From NCBI GenBank assembly GCA_036563895.1, contig DATCLN010000217.1, positions 1 to 49,380 on the forward strand: 49,380 bases of DNA. Reading direction: 5' to 3'. Source of the DNA: ZCTH02-B3 sp036563895 (GTDB taxonomy: Bacteria; Bacillota; Bacilli; Paenibacillales; Paenibacillaceae). The position numbers were made by a program, and so were the translations under genes. The notes under the pieces are model-generated. The model made no database searches. It saw only the letters and a list, made by a program, of their open reading frames with translations, and was not told where the DNA came from. Of this stretch, positions 32,943-40,768 are shown one piece after another (the stretch's first letter is position 1; the number at the start of each line of letters is the position of its first letter).

Positions 32943-34354
32943 CTGTTGATGTTCGATGGGGAAATCGCCTGATTCTTTCGGGACAGCGCGCGGGCGCGCA
33001 ATTTCTCGGCGTAGCCGGGCTTGTTGACCTGCCGCTCGCGCGCGATGGCCACGTCGCCCTCGCCGACGTCGTGGGTGATGGTCGATCCGGCCACCACGTA
33101 GGCGTCCCGTCCGATCTTCACCGGCGCCACGAGATTGGCGTTCGAACCGATGAAGGCGCCGTCGCCGATCTCGGTCCGGAACTTGTTATGGCCGTCGTAG
33201 TTGGCCGTGATGACGCCGCAGCCGATGTTGACCCGGGAACCGACCGTGGCGTCGCCGATGTAGCTCAGATGGGGCACCTTGCTGTGGTCGCCGATCACGC
33301 TGTTTTTGATCTCCACGAAGTCCCCGACCCTGACGTGATCGCCGATCCGTGTACCCGGACGCAGGTAGGCGAAAGGCCCGACGTTGCATTCGCTGCCGAT
33401 GACGGCTCCTTCGGCCACGGTGTAGCGGATCGTGGTGCCGTCGCCCACCTCCGTGTCGGCGAGATCGCAGCCCGGACCGATGGCGCAATCCCGGCCGATG
33501 ACCGTGCCGCTCCTGAGGTATGTCCCCGGATAGATGATCGTATCTTCTCCGATCTTCACGTCTGCGTCGATATAAGTATGATCCGGATCCACCACCGTCA
33601 CCCCGCCCGCCATGTGGCGCAGCAGGATGCGCCGGCGCATCAGCCGCTGTGCCCTGGCCAGTGCGGCCCGGTCGTTGACGCCCTCGATCTCGTCCGGGTC
33701 CGGCGTCCGGTATGCGGCAACCGTCCCCCCCTCTCTTCGCAGGATGCCAATCACATCCGTCAGGTAGTATTCTCCCTGCGCATTGTCCGCCGTGAGCTTC
33801 TTGAGCGCGGCAAACAGCCTGCGGGTGTCGAAGCAGTAGGCGCCGGCGTTGATCTCCCGGATGGCCCGCTCCTCCGGACCGCAATCCTTGTCCTCCACGA
33901 TCCGCTCCACGGTTCCCGCAGGGCCCCGCACCACCCGGCCGTACCCGGCCGGATCGTCCACGTGCGCCGTGAGGATCGTGGCCGCCGCACCGCTTTCCCG
34001 GTGCAGGTCAAACATCGCCTCGATCGTGTGCGCCGTGATCAGCGGGGTATCGCCGCAGACGACCAGCGCCACGCCGTCTTCCTCAGCGAGCAGCGCCTCC
34101 GCCTGCATCACCGCGTGGCCCGTCCCCAGCGGCTCGGGCTGAAGCGCGTATTCCGCCGCGTCGCCGAGGGCGGCCTGCACTTCCTGCGCGCCCCGGCCGA
34201 CCACGACCACCGCGCGTTCGCACCCCGCTTCCCTGACCGCCTGAAGCACGTGCGCCACCATCGGTCTGCCGCAGACCGGATGCAGCACCTTGGGAAGCTT
34301 GGACTTCATTCTCTTGCCCAGCCCAGCGGCCAGCACGATCGCCATTTTCTTCAC
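32939..34354 (-). CDS. glmU: Bifunctional GlmU: UDP-N-acetylglucosamine pyrophosphorylase / glucosamine-1-phosphate acetyltransferase
   Basis: Makes UDP-GlcNAc for peptidoglycan and teichoic acids. 471 residues. Seen: uridylyltransferase signature LAAGLGKRMKSKLPKVLH at the N-terminus, then a left-handed beta-helix with hexapeptide repeats from about 255 on, including the acetyl-CoA/active-site region around GDHSKVPHLSYIGDA and NYDGHNK. Start: GTG 34354 with GAGGTGG 8 bases upstream; the longer frame runs back into leader sequence. Coupled to prs by stop/start overlap. Confidence 0.97.
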   Translation of the reverse strand: MKKMAIVLAAGLGKRMKSKLPKVLHPVCGRPMVAHVLQAVREAGCERAVVVVGRGAQEVQAALGDAAEYALQPEPLGTGHAVMQAEALLAEEDGVALVVCGDTPLITAHTIEAMFDLHRESGAAATILTAHVDDPAGYGRVVRGPAGTVERIVEDKDCGPEERAIREINAGAYCFDTRRLFAALKKLTADNAQGEYYLTDVIGILRREGGTVAAYRTPDPDEIEGVNDRAALARAQRLMRRRILLRHMAGGVTVVDPDHTYIDADVKIGEDTIIYPGTYLRSGTVIGRDCAIGPGCDLADTEVGDGTTIRYTVAEGAVIGSECNVGPFAYLRPGTRIGDHVRVGDFVEIKNSVIGDHSKVPHLSYIGDATVGSRVNIGCGVITANYDGHNKFRTEIGDGAFIGSNANLVAPVKIGRDAYVVAGSTITHDVGEGDVAIARERQVNKPGYAEKLRARALSRKNQAISPSNINR

Positions 34355-34607
34355 AGGGCGGACCACCTCTTCTCGAATGCTTCCGTGCGTTGCGACGTTT
34401 TGTCCCACTGGATTTCATACCGGTACACCTTAAGCATATAACTCCGCGGCGCATTTGCGCAACGGTTCAAAGGGCCAACCTGTGACAAGAATTCAAACGG
34501 TGCCGGCCGCGGCGTCTCCGCTTGTCCGAAAACAAACGAAAAGGGAGCTCCCCGTCGAGCCCCCTTTCCGCTGAGGTCCGTCCATGCGTCCGGCGCCGGA
34601 TGCCCCA
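34355..34607 (-). other. spoVG-glmU intergenic region
   Basis: Holds the spoVG terminator (34537-34567) and, closer to glmU, an AT-richer part that should contain the glmU-prs promoter: TTGCGC and TATATG are separated by 16 bases but both are imperfect. No gene is supported. Confidence 0.4.
34537..34567 (-). terminator. Terminator of spoVG
   Basis: AAAGGGgGCTC pairs with GAGCtCCCTTT around ACGGG-type loop, followed on the minus strand by TCGTTTGTTTTCG. It lies about 40 bases past the spoVG stop. Confidence 0.75.
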
Positions 34608-34901
34608 TCAGGCTCCTTCCTCCAGCGCTTCCTCCTCGGCCTCGGCCGCGACCGCGCGCTCGTATTCCGCAAGCACCGCCGCCTGGATCTTCTCGCGCGT
34701 GCTGGAAGAAATCGGATGGGCAATATCGCGGAACTCGCCGTCCGGCGTCCGCTTGCTCGGCATGGCCACAAACATCCCGTTGTTTCCGTCGATCACCCGG
34801 ATATCGTGCACCACGAATTCGTTGTCAAAGGTGACCGAGCAGATGGCCTTCATCCGTCCATCCGAGTTGACACGGCGGAGTCTGACGTCCGTAATTTGCA
34901 T
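34608..34901 (-). CDS. spoVG: Septation/regulatory protein SpoVG
   Basis: Small RNA/DNA-binding regulator of septation and many stationary-phase traits. 97 residues. Seen: MQITDVRLRRV at the start, the DNEFVVHDIRVIDGNNGMFVAMPSKR core that defines the family, and an acidic Glu/Ala tail. Start ATG at 34901 with AGGTGGTGAG 8 bases upstream; the frame extends 15 codons upstream into the sigma-H promoter region. Flanked by ridA and glmU as in B. subtilis. Confidence 0.97.
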   Translation of the reverse strand: MQITDVRLRRVNSDGRMKAICSVTFDNEFVVHDIRVIDGNNGMFVAMPSKRTPDGEFRDIAHPISSSTREKIQAAVLAEYERAVAAEAEEEALEEGA

Positions 34902-34939
34902 GCTGAGTCTCACCACCTTCATGGAACGCTTGGTGTAAT

Positions 34940-34966
34940 ATTCCACATAAATTCCCGAATTCCTGC
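34940..34966 (-). promoter_or_regulatory. Sigma-H promoter of spoVG
   Basis: GCAGGAATT (34958-34966), 11-base spacer, GTGGAAT (34940-34946): a close fit to the sigma-H consensus RNAGGAWWW-N11/12-RNNGAAT. spoVG is the classic sigma-H gene in B. subtilis. Confidence 0.75.
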
Positions 34967-35005
34967 TTGAAATGGATTACCGCCACACAAAAAAGTAAAT
35001 ATTTT

Positions 35006-35404
35006 TTATTTCCGCTCACTTTCAACAGAAATTGCCGCAATCAATTCGATTTCGACAAGCACATCCCGGGGGAGAGCCGCAGCCTGCACCGTGGAACGGG
35101 CCGGGCGGTGGTCGCCGAAAAAGGACGCGTACACCTGGTTAAATGCGGCGAAATCCTTCATGTCCTTGAGGAACACGGTGGTCTTGACCACGTCACGCGG
35201 GGTCGCCCCCGCCGCGGCCAGCACCGCCTCGAGATTCCGCAGCACCTGGCGCGTCTGTTCCTCGATGCCGCCGGAGACGATTTCCCCTTCGGGGGTGAGG
35301 GGGATCTGGCCGGACAGAAACAGCAGATTGCCGTACCGGACGGCCTGTGAATAGGGACCGATGGCCGCCGGTGCCTTCGTGGTGGAAACGGTTTCAATTT
35401 TCAT
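35006..35404 (-). CDS. ridA: Reactive enamine/imine deaminase RidA (YabJ)
   Basis: Hydrolyses reactive enamines and imines such as 2-aminoacrylate. 132 residues. Seen: AIGPYSQAV, LSGQIPLTPEG, QVLRNLEAVL, and the C-terminal ARSTVQAAALPRDVLVEIE, with the substrate-binding arginine in ARST. Start ATG at 35404 with AGGAGA 9 bases upstream. It starts 17 bases after the purR stop and is co-transcribed with it, the B. subtilis purR-yabJ arrangement. Confidence 0.97.
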   Translation of the reverse strand: MKIETVSTTKAPAAIGPYSQAVRYGNLLFLSGQIPLTPEGEIVSGGIEEQTRQVLRNLEAVLAAAGATPRDVVKTTVFLKDMKDFAAFNQVYASFFGDHRPARSTVQAAALPRDVLVEIELIAAISVESERK

Positions 35405-35421
35405 TTCCGCATCTCTCCTTG

Positions 35422-36285
35422 TCATTCAGGTTGGTTTTCCCGGAGGCGCGCAAACTCCGGGGAGTCGAAAAAATTGCCGGGTCTTACGCGCACCAGGCGA
35501 TTCTTTTCGTCCACTTCCTCAAGCCGGGCCAGGGAGACGTAGTCGCTGAGCAGCCGTTCCCCGGCGCCCACCGCCCCCGACTCCACGAATACGCCGACGC
35601 CGCCCACGACGGCGCGGAACTCGCCGAGCAGGTCGATCATGCCCCGGATCGTTCCTCCGGCCTTCATGAAGTCGTCGATGATGAGCACCCGGGAGCCTTC
35701 CTTCAGCGCGCGGCGGGCAAGGGACATGGTCTGGATGCGCCTGGACGAACCGGAGACGTAGTTGATGCTGACGGTGGAACCTTCCGTCACCTTCTGGTCC
35801 CGCCGGGCGATCACCACCGGCACGTTCAGGAACTGGGCCGTGGCGCAGGCCAGCGGAATGCCCTTCGTTTCCACCGTCACGATGGCGTCCGGTTCGAGAC
35901 CGGCAAAGGCGGAAGCGAACATGAGGCCTGTATCCCGGAGCAGGGACGGCTGGCCGAGCAGGTCGGCCATGTAAAGATAGCCGCCGGGCAGCAGGCGGTC
36001 GGGGTCCTCCAGCTGGCGGCAGATGCCGCCGATGCGCTCCAGCGCCCGATCCGGCCGCAACCGGGGGACAAACCGGACGCCCCCCGCCGCGCCGGCGTAG
36101 GTGCGCAGTTCGCCGATGCCTTCGGTCTCAAACACTTCCCGGATGATGGCCAGATCCTCGCTGATGGAGGATTTGGCGGACTGGTAGCGTTCCGAAAACG
36201 CGGATAGGGAAATCAGCTTGTGGGGACGGGCCAGCAGGTATTGCGTCATCTCCACCAGTCTGGCGCTTCGTCTCAGCTTCTTCAA
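35422..36285 (-). CDS. purR: Purine operon repressor PurR
   Basis: Represses purine synthesis genes; PRPP relieves repression. 287 residues. Seen: an N-terminal winged helix (1-75) with the KLISLSAFSERYQSAKSSIS segment, and a PRTase-like domain with the PRPP loop VLIIDDFMKAGGT near 205-217. Start is TTG (36285) with GGAGG 5 bases upstream. Together with hpt and prs it makes this window rich in purine/PRPP functions. No PurR box pair was recognised upstream. Confidence 0.96.
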   Translation of the reverse strand: MKKLRRSARLVEMTQYLLARPHKLISLSAFSERYQSAKSSISEDLAIIREVFETEGIGELRTYAGAAGGVRFVPRLRPDRALERIGGICRQLEDPDRLLPGGYLYMADLLGQPSLLRDTGLMFASAFAGLEPDAIVTVETKGIPLACATAQFLNVPVVIARRDQKVTEGSTVSINYVSGSSRRIQTMSLARRALKEGSRVLIIDDFMKAGGTIRGMIDLLGEFRAVVGGVGVFVESGAVGAGERLLSDYVSLARLEEVDEKNRLVRVRPGNFFDSPEFARLRENQPE

Positions 36286-36372
36286 CTTGTCCTCCCCCGT
36301 CCGGAATCCGGATTTTTTATGGCCATCATACCATTACCGTCCATTTGCGGGCAAGGAATGCGCGGCCGCGGA

Positions 36373-37251
36373 TCAGCCGCATCGGAACGGGGATTCCCCC
36401 AGGAGGCGGACCGCGTAGACTTCCCTGCAGAAGCCGCGCAGGCCGCCGGCGATCCGGACCGCCTTCTCCTCCCTGGCGACAAGGCCGAACACCGTCGGTC
36501 CGCTGCCCGACATCAGCACGCCGTCGGCCCCCATTTTTTCCATGGCGGCTTTGATTTGCCGGATCTCCGGATGGAGGCGGAGCGTGACATGCTCCAGCAC
36601 GTTGCCGAGGGCGCGGCAGACGCCGGGGAACGACCGGCGCCTGAGCGCGTCAACCATGCGTTCGGCGGACGGGTGCTCGGCGATTTCCCCCAGGTTGAGC
36701 CGGGCGAACACGTCCGCCGTGGACACGCTGACGGGCGGCTTGGCCAGGACGACCCAACAGGGCGGCGGGGAAGGAAGGCTCTCCAGGATTTCCCCGCGGC
36801 CGCGGGCCAGGACGGTGCCGCCGCGCACGCAATAGGGAACGTCGGAGCCCAATTCCGCGCCGAGGACCTCCAGCTCTTCCCCTTTCAGGCCCAGCCGCCA
36901 CAACCGGTTGAGTCCCCGCAGCACCGCGGCGGCGTCGCTGCTGCCTCCCGCCAGCCCCGCGGATACCGGCACGTGCTTGTCCAGCGTGATGCGCACGCCT
37001 TTGGATACGCCAAACCGTGCCTTCACCAGAAGGGCGGCCTGATGAGCCAGGTTCCGTTTATCCAACGGAATGGCCGGGGACTGGCTGACAAGCTCGACCC
37101 GGTCTTCCGCCAGCTCGGCAAGTTCCAGCCGGTCGGCGAGATCGACCATGGTCATGACCGTCTCCAGCTCATGGTAGCCGTCGTCCCGCCTGCCCAGCAC
37201 ATCCAGCATCAGGTTGATCTTGGCCGGCGCTTTCTCGTACACGGCGGTCAA
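36373..37251 (-). CDS. ispE: 4-diphosphocytidyl-2-C-methyl-D-erythritol kinase
   Basis: Fourth step of the MEP isoprenoid pathway. 292 residues, GHMP kinase family. Seen: EKAPAKINLMLDVLGRRDDGYHEL near the start (read in two parts), the ATP loop PVSAGLAGGSSDAAA near 96-110, and MSGSGPTVFG near the C-terminus. Start: TTG 37251, with GGTGA 6 bases upstream; a TTG two codons earlier is too close to that site and a GTG three codons later is an alternative. A TATAAT sits just upstream. Confidence 0.94.
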   Translation of the reverse strand: MTAVYEKAPAKINLMLDVLGRRDDGYHELETVMTMVDLADRLELAELAEDRVELVSQSPAIPLDKRNLAHQAALLVKARFGVSKGVRITLDKHVPVSAGLAGGSSDAAAVLRGLNRLWRLGLKGEELEVLGAELGSDVPYCVRGGTVLARGRGEILESLPSPPPCWVVLAKPPVSVSTADVFARLNLGEIAEHPSAERMVDALRRRSFPGVCRALGNVLEHVTLRLHPEIRQIKAAMEKMGADGVLMSGSGPTVFGLVAREEKAVRIAGGLRGFCREVYAVRLLGESPFRCG

Positions 37252-37269
37252 TGGCAATCACCCGACTGC

Positions 37270-37275
37270 ATTATA
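37270..37275 (-). promoter_or_regulatory. Candidate -10 of ispE
   Basis: TATAAT in TGCTATAAT (extended -10), about 19 bases upstream of the chosen start, which would give a very short leader. The -35 region is poor. Confidence 0.4.
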
Positions 37276-37370
37276 GCAGACCCCCCGCGGGAATTCATGG
37301 CGAAATCCCGGAACCGGGGGCGGAGATCCGATCCGTGTCGCGCGCGGCCCGAAAGCCCGCAAACGGAGAA

Positions 37371-37399
37371 GGCGGGAATCCGCGCCGCGGATTCCCGCC
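37371..37399 (-). terminator. Terminator hairpin of sspF
   Basis: GGCGGGAATCCGC (37371-37383) pairs perfectly with GCGGATTCCCGCC (37387-37399), a 13-pair stem with a 3-base loop. The following minus-strand sequence (TTCTCCGTTTG) is only moderately T-rich. Confidence 0.7.
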
Positions 37400-37404
37400 C
37401 CCCG

Positions 37405-37590
37405 TCAAAACTGCTTCGTGCCGGAAGCGATTTGCTTTTCGGCCAGCTCAATGGCCCGTTTCACCATGTTCCCGGCGTCCCTGGCCCGAATGGCTCCCCA
37501 GCCTTCCCGACGCACCGTGTCGTAAAAGCCGAGTTCCCGGGCCAGTTCCTCCTTGAACCGGTCGGACATGACGCCTCGCCTGCGGCCCAT
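37405..37590 (-). CDS. sspF: Small acid-soluble spore protein, SspF type
   Basis: 61-residue alpha/beta-type-like SASP that coats spore DNA. Seen: FKEELARELGFYDTV and GWGAIRARDAGNMVKRAIE, covering the family's two helices. Start ATG with GGGAGG 7 bases upstream. The place between veg and ispE is the B. subtilis sspF locus. A sigma-G-type promoter lies about 56-85 bases upstream, agreeing with forespore expression. Confidence 0.95.
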   Translation of the reverse strand: MGRRRGVMSDRFKEELARELGFYDTVRREGWGAIRARDAGNMVKRAIELAEKQIASGTKQF

Positions 37591-37618
37591 ACGATCGCCT
37601 CCCAGCGCGAAATGCCTG

Positions 37619-37675
37619 GAACGCCGCTTTCCCGGCGTTCGCGCTTAGGGTGCCCGCAAAAAGGCTGCGGCATGC
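37619..37675 (-). promoter_or_regulatory. Sigma-G-type promoter and leader hairpin of sspF
   Basis: -35 GCATG (37671-37675), 18-base spacer, -10 CACCCTA (37646-37652), 6 of 7 to the sigma-G -10. The predicted start is near the outer end of an 8-pair hairpin (GAACGCCG/CGGCGTTC, 37619-37640), so the mRNA would begin in a stable stem. The -35 adjoins the veg terminator. Confidence 0.5.
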
Positions 37676-37678
37676 AAC

Positions 37679-37713
37679 GGCGGCATGGCGCGCCGGTTAT
37701 GCGCCATGCCGCC
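37679..37713 (-). terminator. Terminator hairpin of veg
   Basis: GGCGGCATGGCGC (37679-37691) pairs perfectly with GCGCCATGCCGCC (37701-37713), 13 pairs, 9-base loop. The T-run on the minus strand (CCTTTTT) is about 15 bases away. Confidence 0.7.
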
Positions 37714-37723
37714 GGAACCTGCG

Positions 37724-37999
37724 TTACGTGGACACGTACTGGATGCGGATTTGCCCGTTGTCGCCGAAAACCGTCACTTCCACGGATTCCGTGAGGATGT
37801 CCGCGTAGCTGTACGAGACCCGCTTGAACGAGTGCTGCTCTTCATCCAGCTTGACGATGAACACCGCCGGATAGATCTCTTCCAGCACGCCCGTGCGCTC
37901 GATGGTCTTGCGGCGTCCACCGTTGGCACGAAGCATTACCCTGGAACCGACGTGAGGCTCCAGGCTTCTTCTGATCTCCAGAAGTGCGTTTCTGGCCAT
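37724..37999 (-). CDS. veg: Veg protein (biofilm-related)
   Basis: 91-residue conserved protein. In B. subtilis Veg stimulates biofilm gene expression by interfering with SinR, and its promoter is among the strongest known. Seen: RRSLEPHVGSRVMLRANGGRRKT and the VLEEIYPAVFIV core (each typical of the family). Start ATG with GAGGTGG 9 bases upstream. Two consensus promoters precede it. Confidence 0.96.
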   Translation of the reverse strand: MARNALLEIRRSLEPHVGSRVMLRANGGRRKTIERTGVLEEIYPAVFIVKLDEEQHSFKRVSYSYADILTESVEVTVFGDNGQIRIQYVST

Positions 38000-38026
38000 G
38001 ACCCGCTACCACCTCTTTCTCCCTAA

Positions 38027-38055
38027 ATTATAACAGGAGAAAGGGGTGGTGTCAA
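38027..38055 (-). promoter_or_regulatory. veg promoter P2, perfect sigma-A consensus
   Basis: TTGACA (38050-38055), 17-base spacer, TATAAT (38027-38032). Both hexamers and the spacing are exact consensus. It is the promoter nearer to veg, with a leader of about 20 bases. Confidence 0.85.
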
Positions 38056-38067
38056 ACAATTTCAACT

Positions 38068-38097
38068 ATTATAGCAAGGGTCTCAAATCATTGTCAA
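38068..38097 (-). promoter_or_regulatory. veg promoter P1, sigma-A consensus
   Basis: TTGACA (38092-38097), 18-base spacer, TATAAT (38068-38073) with an extended TGC. It stands 13 bases upstream of the P2 -35. Confidence 0.8.
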
Positions 38098-38123
38098 TGA
38101 TCAATTTCCCAACTTTTCGCACT

Positions 38124-39005
38124 TTACGCGGGACCGGCGCCGGGCGGCGGAACGGCCGGCGCGGCGTGGACCGCCGGATTGGGCGTGCCGACGCGGAACC
38201 GCCCCATGGTCTCGACGCCGCCGATGCCACGCGCGCCGCTGACGGTACGGGAAATGACATCCTCCATGTCGATGCTTTCGCGGAAAGGGGTAAGCGCCGC
38301 CCGCACCGCCACGTAGACGGGATCCAGGGCGTGGATCATGACGCGCGCCGGCGAGCTGGCAAAATTGGCGCCGGCGCCGATGAGCGCCTCGAAATGCGAT
38401 TGGCAGGCGCCGGCGATCACCACCAGTCCGTCCCGGTTCCGGTCATACTGCCGCACGACGGTCACGGCGCGGACGAAGTTGGCGCTGTTGCGGTAACTCC
38501 CCAAGTGGCGGCGGTCGGCGCCGGCTTTCAGGAAGCCGTCGTGCCCCGTGATGACGATGATGTCGGGCCGGACCCGCGGCAGAAGCTCCGCCAGCGCTTC
38601 CGCCATCCGGGTTTCGTGGGCCCAGTAGCCTTCCGCGGGCACGCCCAGCTGGCCGTATATGGTCAGGCTGCGCCGCAGGTAGTAAGGATCTCCGTCGAGA
38701 TGCAGCACCTTTCCCGGCACTTCAAAGAACGACCGCTCCCCCGCCGACGCCCAGGTCTGGCTTCCGGCCAGCCGGCGGCGCGCGTCCACCATGCGCCGGA
38801 CGGATTCCACGGACTGGATGCGCGCCTTGCGCACGCCTTCCGGCGGTTCCCCTTCCTTGACGGGTTCCAGGTCCTTCAGCGGAGCGTCCGCGAGCAGCCG
38901 GTAGTCGGTGCCGCGCAGGACCGCCTGATCCCCCGCCATTGCGCTGATGCGAAACAGAATGTCTCCCCCGTAGGATTTCCGGACGACCAGGTCGCCCTGC
39001 TTCAT
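38124..39005 (-). CDS. yabG: Sporulation-specific protease YabG
   Basis: Cysteine-type protease that trims spore coat proteins, made late in the mother cell. 293 residues. Seen: MKQGDLVVRKSYGGDILFRI at the start, the DIIVITGHDGF region and GACQSHFEA, where the conserved Cys/His of the family lie. The C-terminus is a Pro/Ala-rich tail. Start ATG with GAGGTGATC about 6 bases upstream. A sigma-K-type promoter overlaps the end of rsmA. Confidence 0.95.
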   Translation of the reverse strand: MKQGDLVVRKSYGGDILFRISAMAGDQAVLRGTDYRLLADAPLKDLEPVKEGEPPEGVRKARIQSVESVRRMVDARRRLAGSQTWASAGERSFFEVPGKVLHLDGDPYYLRRSLTIYGQLGVPAEGYWAHETRMAEALAELLPRVRPDIIVITGHDGFLKAGADRRHLGSYRNSANFVRAVTVVRQYDRNRDGLVVIAGACQSHFEALIGAGANFASSPARVMIHALDPVYVAVRAALTPFRESIDMEDVISRTVSGARGIGGVETMGRFRVGTPNPAVHAAPAVPPPGAGPA

Positions 39006-39024
39006 GGGCCGATCACCTCTTCGT

Positions 39025-40011
39025 CTATCCTATGGGCGAATCGAACCCGGAGTGCGTGACCTTGCCGGAAGCCGCCAGTGCATCCGCCAGCGCTGCGAAT
39101 TCTTCCAGCGACAGCGTTTCCCCGCGCCGCCCGGGGTCGATGCCGCAGCCGCGCAGGATTTCGACGGCTTCCGCCTTGCCCTCCTTTCCCAGAAGCCGGG
39201 CGATGTTGTTGGCAATGGTTTTCCGGCGCTGTTCGAAGGCGGCGTGCACGACCCGGAAAAACAGCTTCTCGTCCGACACGTTCACGCGCCGCCCGCGCCG
39301 GGGCGTCAGCCGGACGACCGCCGAATCAACCTTCGGCGAAGGCACGAACGCCCCCGGCGGCACGCGGCAGACGGGTTCCGCATCGCAATGGTACTGCACG
39401 GCGACGCTCAGGCTCCCGTAATCCTTTCCGCCCGGCGACGCGCAGATGCGATCGGCGATTTCCTTTTGCACCATGAGCACCAGCCGCTCCCACGGCAGGC
39501 GCGACTCCAGCAGGGCCATCAGGATCGGCGCGGCGGCGTAATAGGGCAGGTTGGCCACCGCGCTGACGCCGGCCAGATCCCGGAAACGGGTCCGCCACAG
39601 TTCGCGCAGGTCCACCCTGAGCGCATCCGCGTGGATCAAAACGACGTTGTCGTAAGGGGCGAGCACCTCTTCCAGGATCGGAATCAGCCGGGCGTCGATT
39701 TCGATCGCCACCACCCGGCCCGCCGCCTGCGCCAGCCGCTCCGTCAGGGCCCCGATTCCCGGGCCGATTTCCAGCGCGCCCCGCGTCTTGTCCAGCCCCG
39801 CCGCTTCCACGATACGGTCCAGCGCGCGGGAATCGGTGAGGAAATGCTGCCCCAGGCTCTTGCGGAACACGAAGCCGTGCCTTCGGACGATATCCAGCGT
39901 GCGGCGGGGCGTGGCGACGGCCTCCGCCCGGTCCGCCGCGGCCGGCCCGCCCGCGCCTTCCGCTCCCTCAAGGCCCGCGCCCATCCTGTTTGCGTCCGTC
40001 TCCATCGTCAT
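39025..40011 (-). CDS. rsmA: 16S rRNA dimethyltransferase RsmA (KsgA)
   Basis: Dimethylates two adenines in the 3' hairpin of 16S rRNA. 328 residues, longer than the usual 290 because of about 35 extra Ala/Gly-rich residues at the front. Seen: RKSLGQHFL near 50, SAM motif LEIGPGIGALTERL, acidic EIDARL and catalytic NLPYY. Start ATG overlaps the rnmV stop (ATGA), with GGGAAGAG upstream. Co-transcribed with rnmV, its usual partner. Confidence 0.96.
   Translation of the reverse strand: MTMETDANRMGAGLEGAEGAGGPAAADRAEAVATPRRTLDIVRRHGFVFRKSLGQHFLTDSRALDRIVEAAGLDKTRGALEIGPGIGALTERLAQAAGRVVAIEIDARLIPILEEVLAPYDNVVLIHADALRVDLRELWRTRFRDLAGVSAVANLPYYAAAPILMALLESRLPWERLVLMVQKEIADRICASPGGKDYGSLSVAVQYHCDAEPVCRVPPGAFVPSPKVDSAVVRLTPRRGRRVNVSDEKLFFRVVHAAFEQRRKTIANNIARLLGKEGKAEAVEILRGCGIDPGRRGETLSLEEFAALADALAASGKVTHSGFDSPIG
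39026..39053 (-). promoter_or_regulatory. Sigma-K-type promoter of yabG
   Basis: -10 CATAGGATA (39026-39034) fits CATANNNTA exactly, with an AC -35 core 17 bases upstream. yabG is a sigma-K gene in B. subtilis. The site lies within the last codons of rsmA. Confidence 0.5.
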
Positions 40012-40574
40012 GGCTCTTCCCGGTCCAACAGCGCGAGGCTCGCGTTGAACTCTTCCCGGGTGATGCGAAACATCGCGCAGCGTTTGTAAAATTGCTTGCC
40101 GTTGGCGTAGCCGATGCCGAGCAGTTCCCCCATCCGCCGGCGCCTCCGGGCCGCGTCGGGATGCACGATCAGCCCCGCCTCCATGAGATCCGACCAGGTG
40201 ATTTCCGGCGGCGTCCGCTCATCCGCCGCCGTGGCGCGCGCCCGCTCCAGGGCGCGGCGGATCGCCTCCGGCGAGGCGTGCTCGACGCCCAGGCCGTCCC
40301 TGCCCCGGGCTTCTTCACGGGTCAGGAAGGCGTGCCTGCATCCCGGAACGCGCTCCGCCACAATCCGGCGGATGCGTTCCCCCGGCCCGTCGGGGTCGGT
40401 GAGCACGATGACGCCCCGGCGCTGCTGCGCCAGCGCGATGCGCGCCAGCACTTCCTCGCCGATGGCGGAACCGCCCGTTTCGATGGTGTCGGCGGCGGCC
40501 GCCCGTCGAACCGCGGCCGTGTCCTCCTTGCCTTCCACGACTATCACTTCCCGGACGATCATTTCCCGGGCCAT
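40008..40574 (-). CDS. rnmV: Ribonuclease M5
   Basis: Matures 5S rRNA in low-to-mid GC Gram-positives. 188 residues. Seen: Toprim domain with VVEGKED near the N-terminus and LTDPDGPGERIR carrying the metal-binding aspartates, and the C-terminal half ending with GYANGKQFYKR. Start: ATG 40574 with AAAGGA 8 bases upstream; the ATG three codons earlier sits too close to that site. Overlaps rsmA. Confidence 0.96.
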   Translation of the reverse strand: MAREMIVREVIVVEGKEDTAAVRRAAAADTIETGGSAIGEEVLARIALAQQRRGVIVLTDPDGPGERIRRIVAERVPGCRHAFLTREEARGRDGLGVEHASPEAIRRALERARATAADERTPPEITWSDLMEAGLIVHPDAARRRRRMGELLGIGYANGKQFYKRCAMFRITREEFNASLALLDREEP

Positions 40575-40600
40575 GCGCGTCATCCTTTCCGTCTGAGCCC

Positions 40601-40629
40601 ATTATAGCCGAAGCCGGCTCCCGGGCCAA
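40601..40629 (-). promoter_or_regulatory. Sigma-A promoter of rnmV-rsmA
   Basis: TTGGCC (40624-40629), 17-base spacer, TATAAT (40601-40606). The -10 is consensus and the -35 matches 4 of 6. It follows the yabE terminator. Confidence 0.65.
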
Positions 40630-40703
40630 AGAAAGCCGTTTGCGGCAGCCCGCCGCCAAATTCGCGAATCCCCGGCCCTCCGCGGCCCGCGATGTCCGTC
40701 CGC

Positions 40704-40739
40704 GAAAAACGGCTCCGCCGCCCGCGGCGGCGAAGCCGT
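40704..40739 (-). terminator. Terminator of yabE
   Basis: ACGGCTTCGCCGCC pairs with GGCGGCGGAGCCGT around a 3-base loop, followed on the minus strand by TTTTCG. It lies about 30 bases past the yabE stop. The rest of the yabE-rnmV gap (40630-40703) shows nothing else. Confidence 0.85.
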
Positions 40740-40768
40740 AAGTTCCTCTTTCGCCAGCGTCATTCCGG

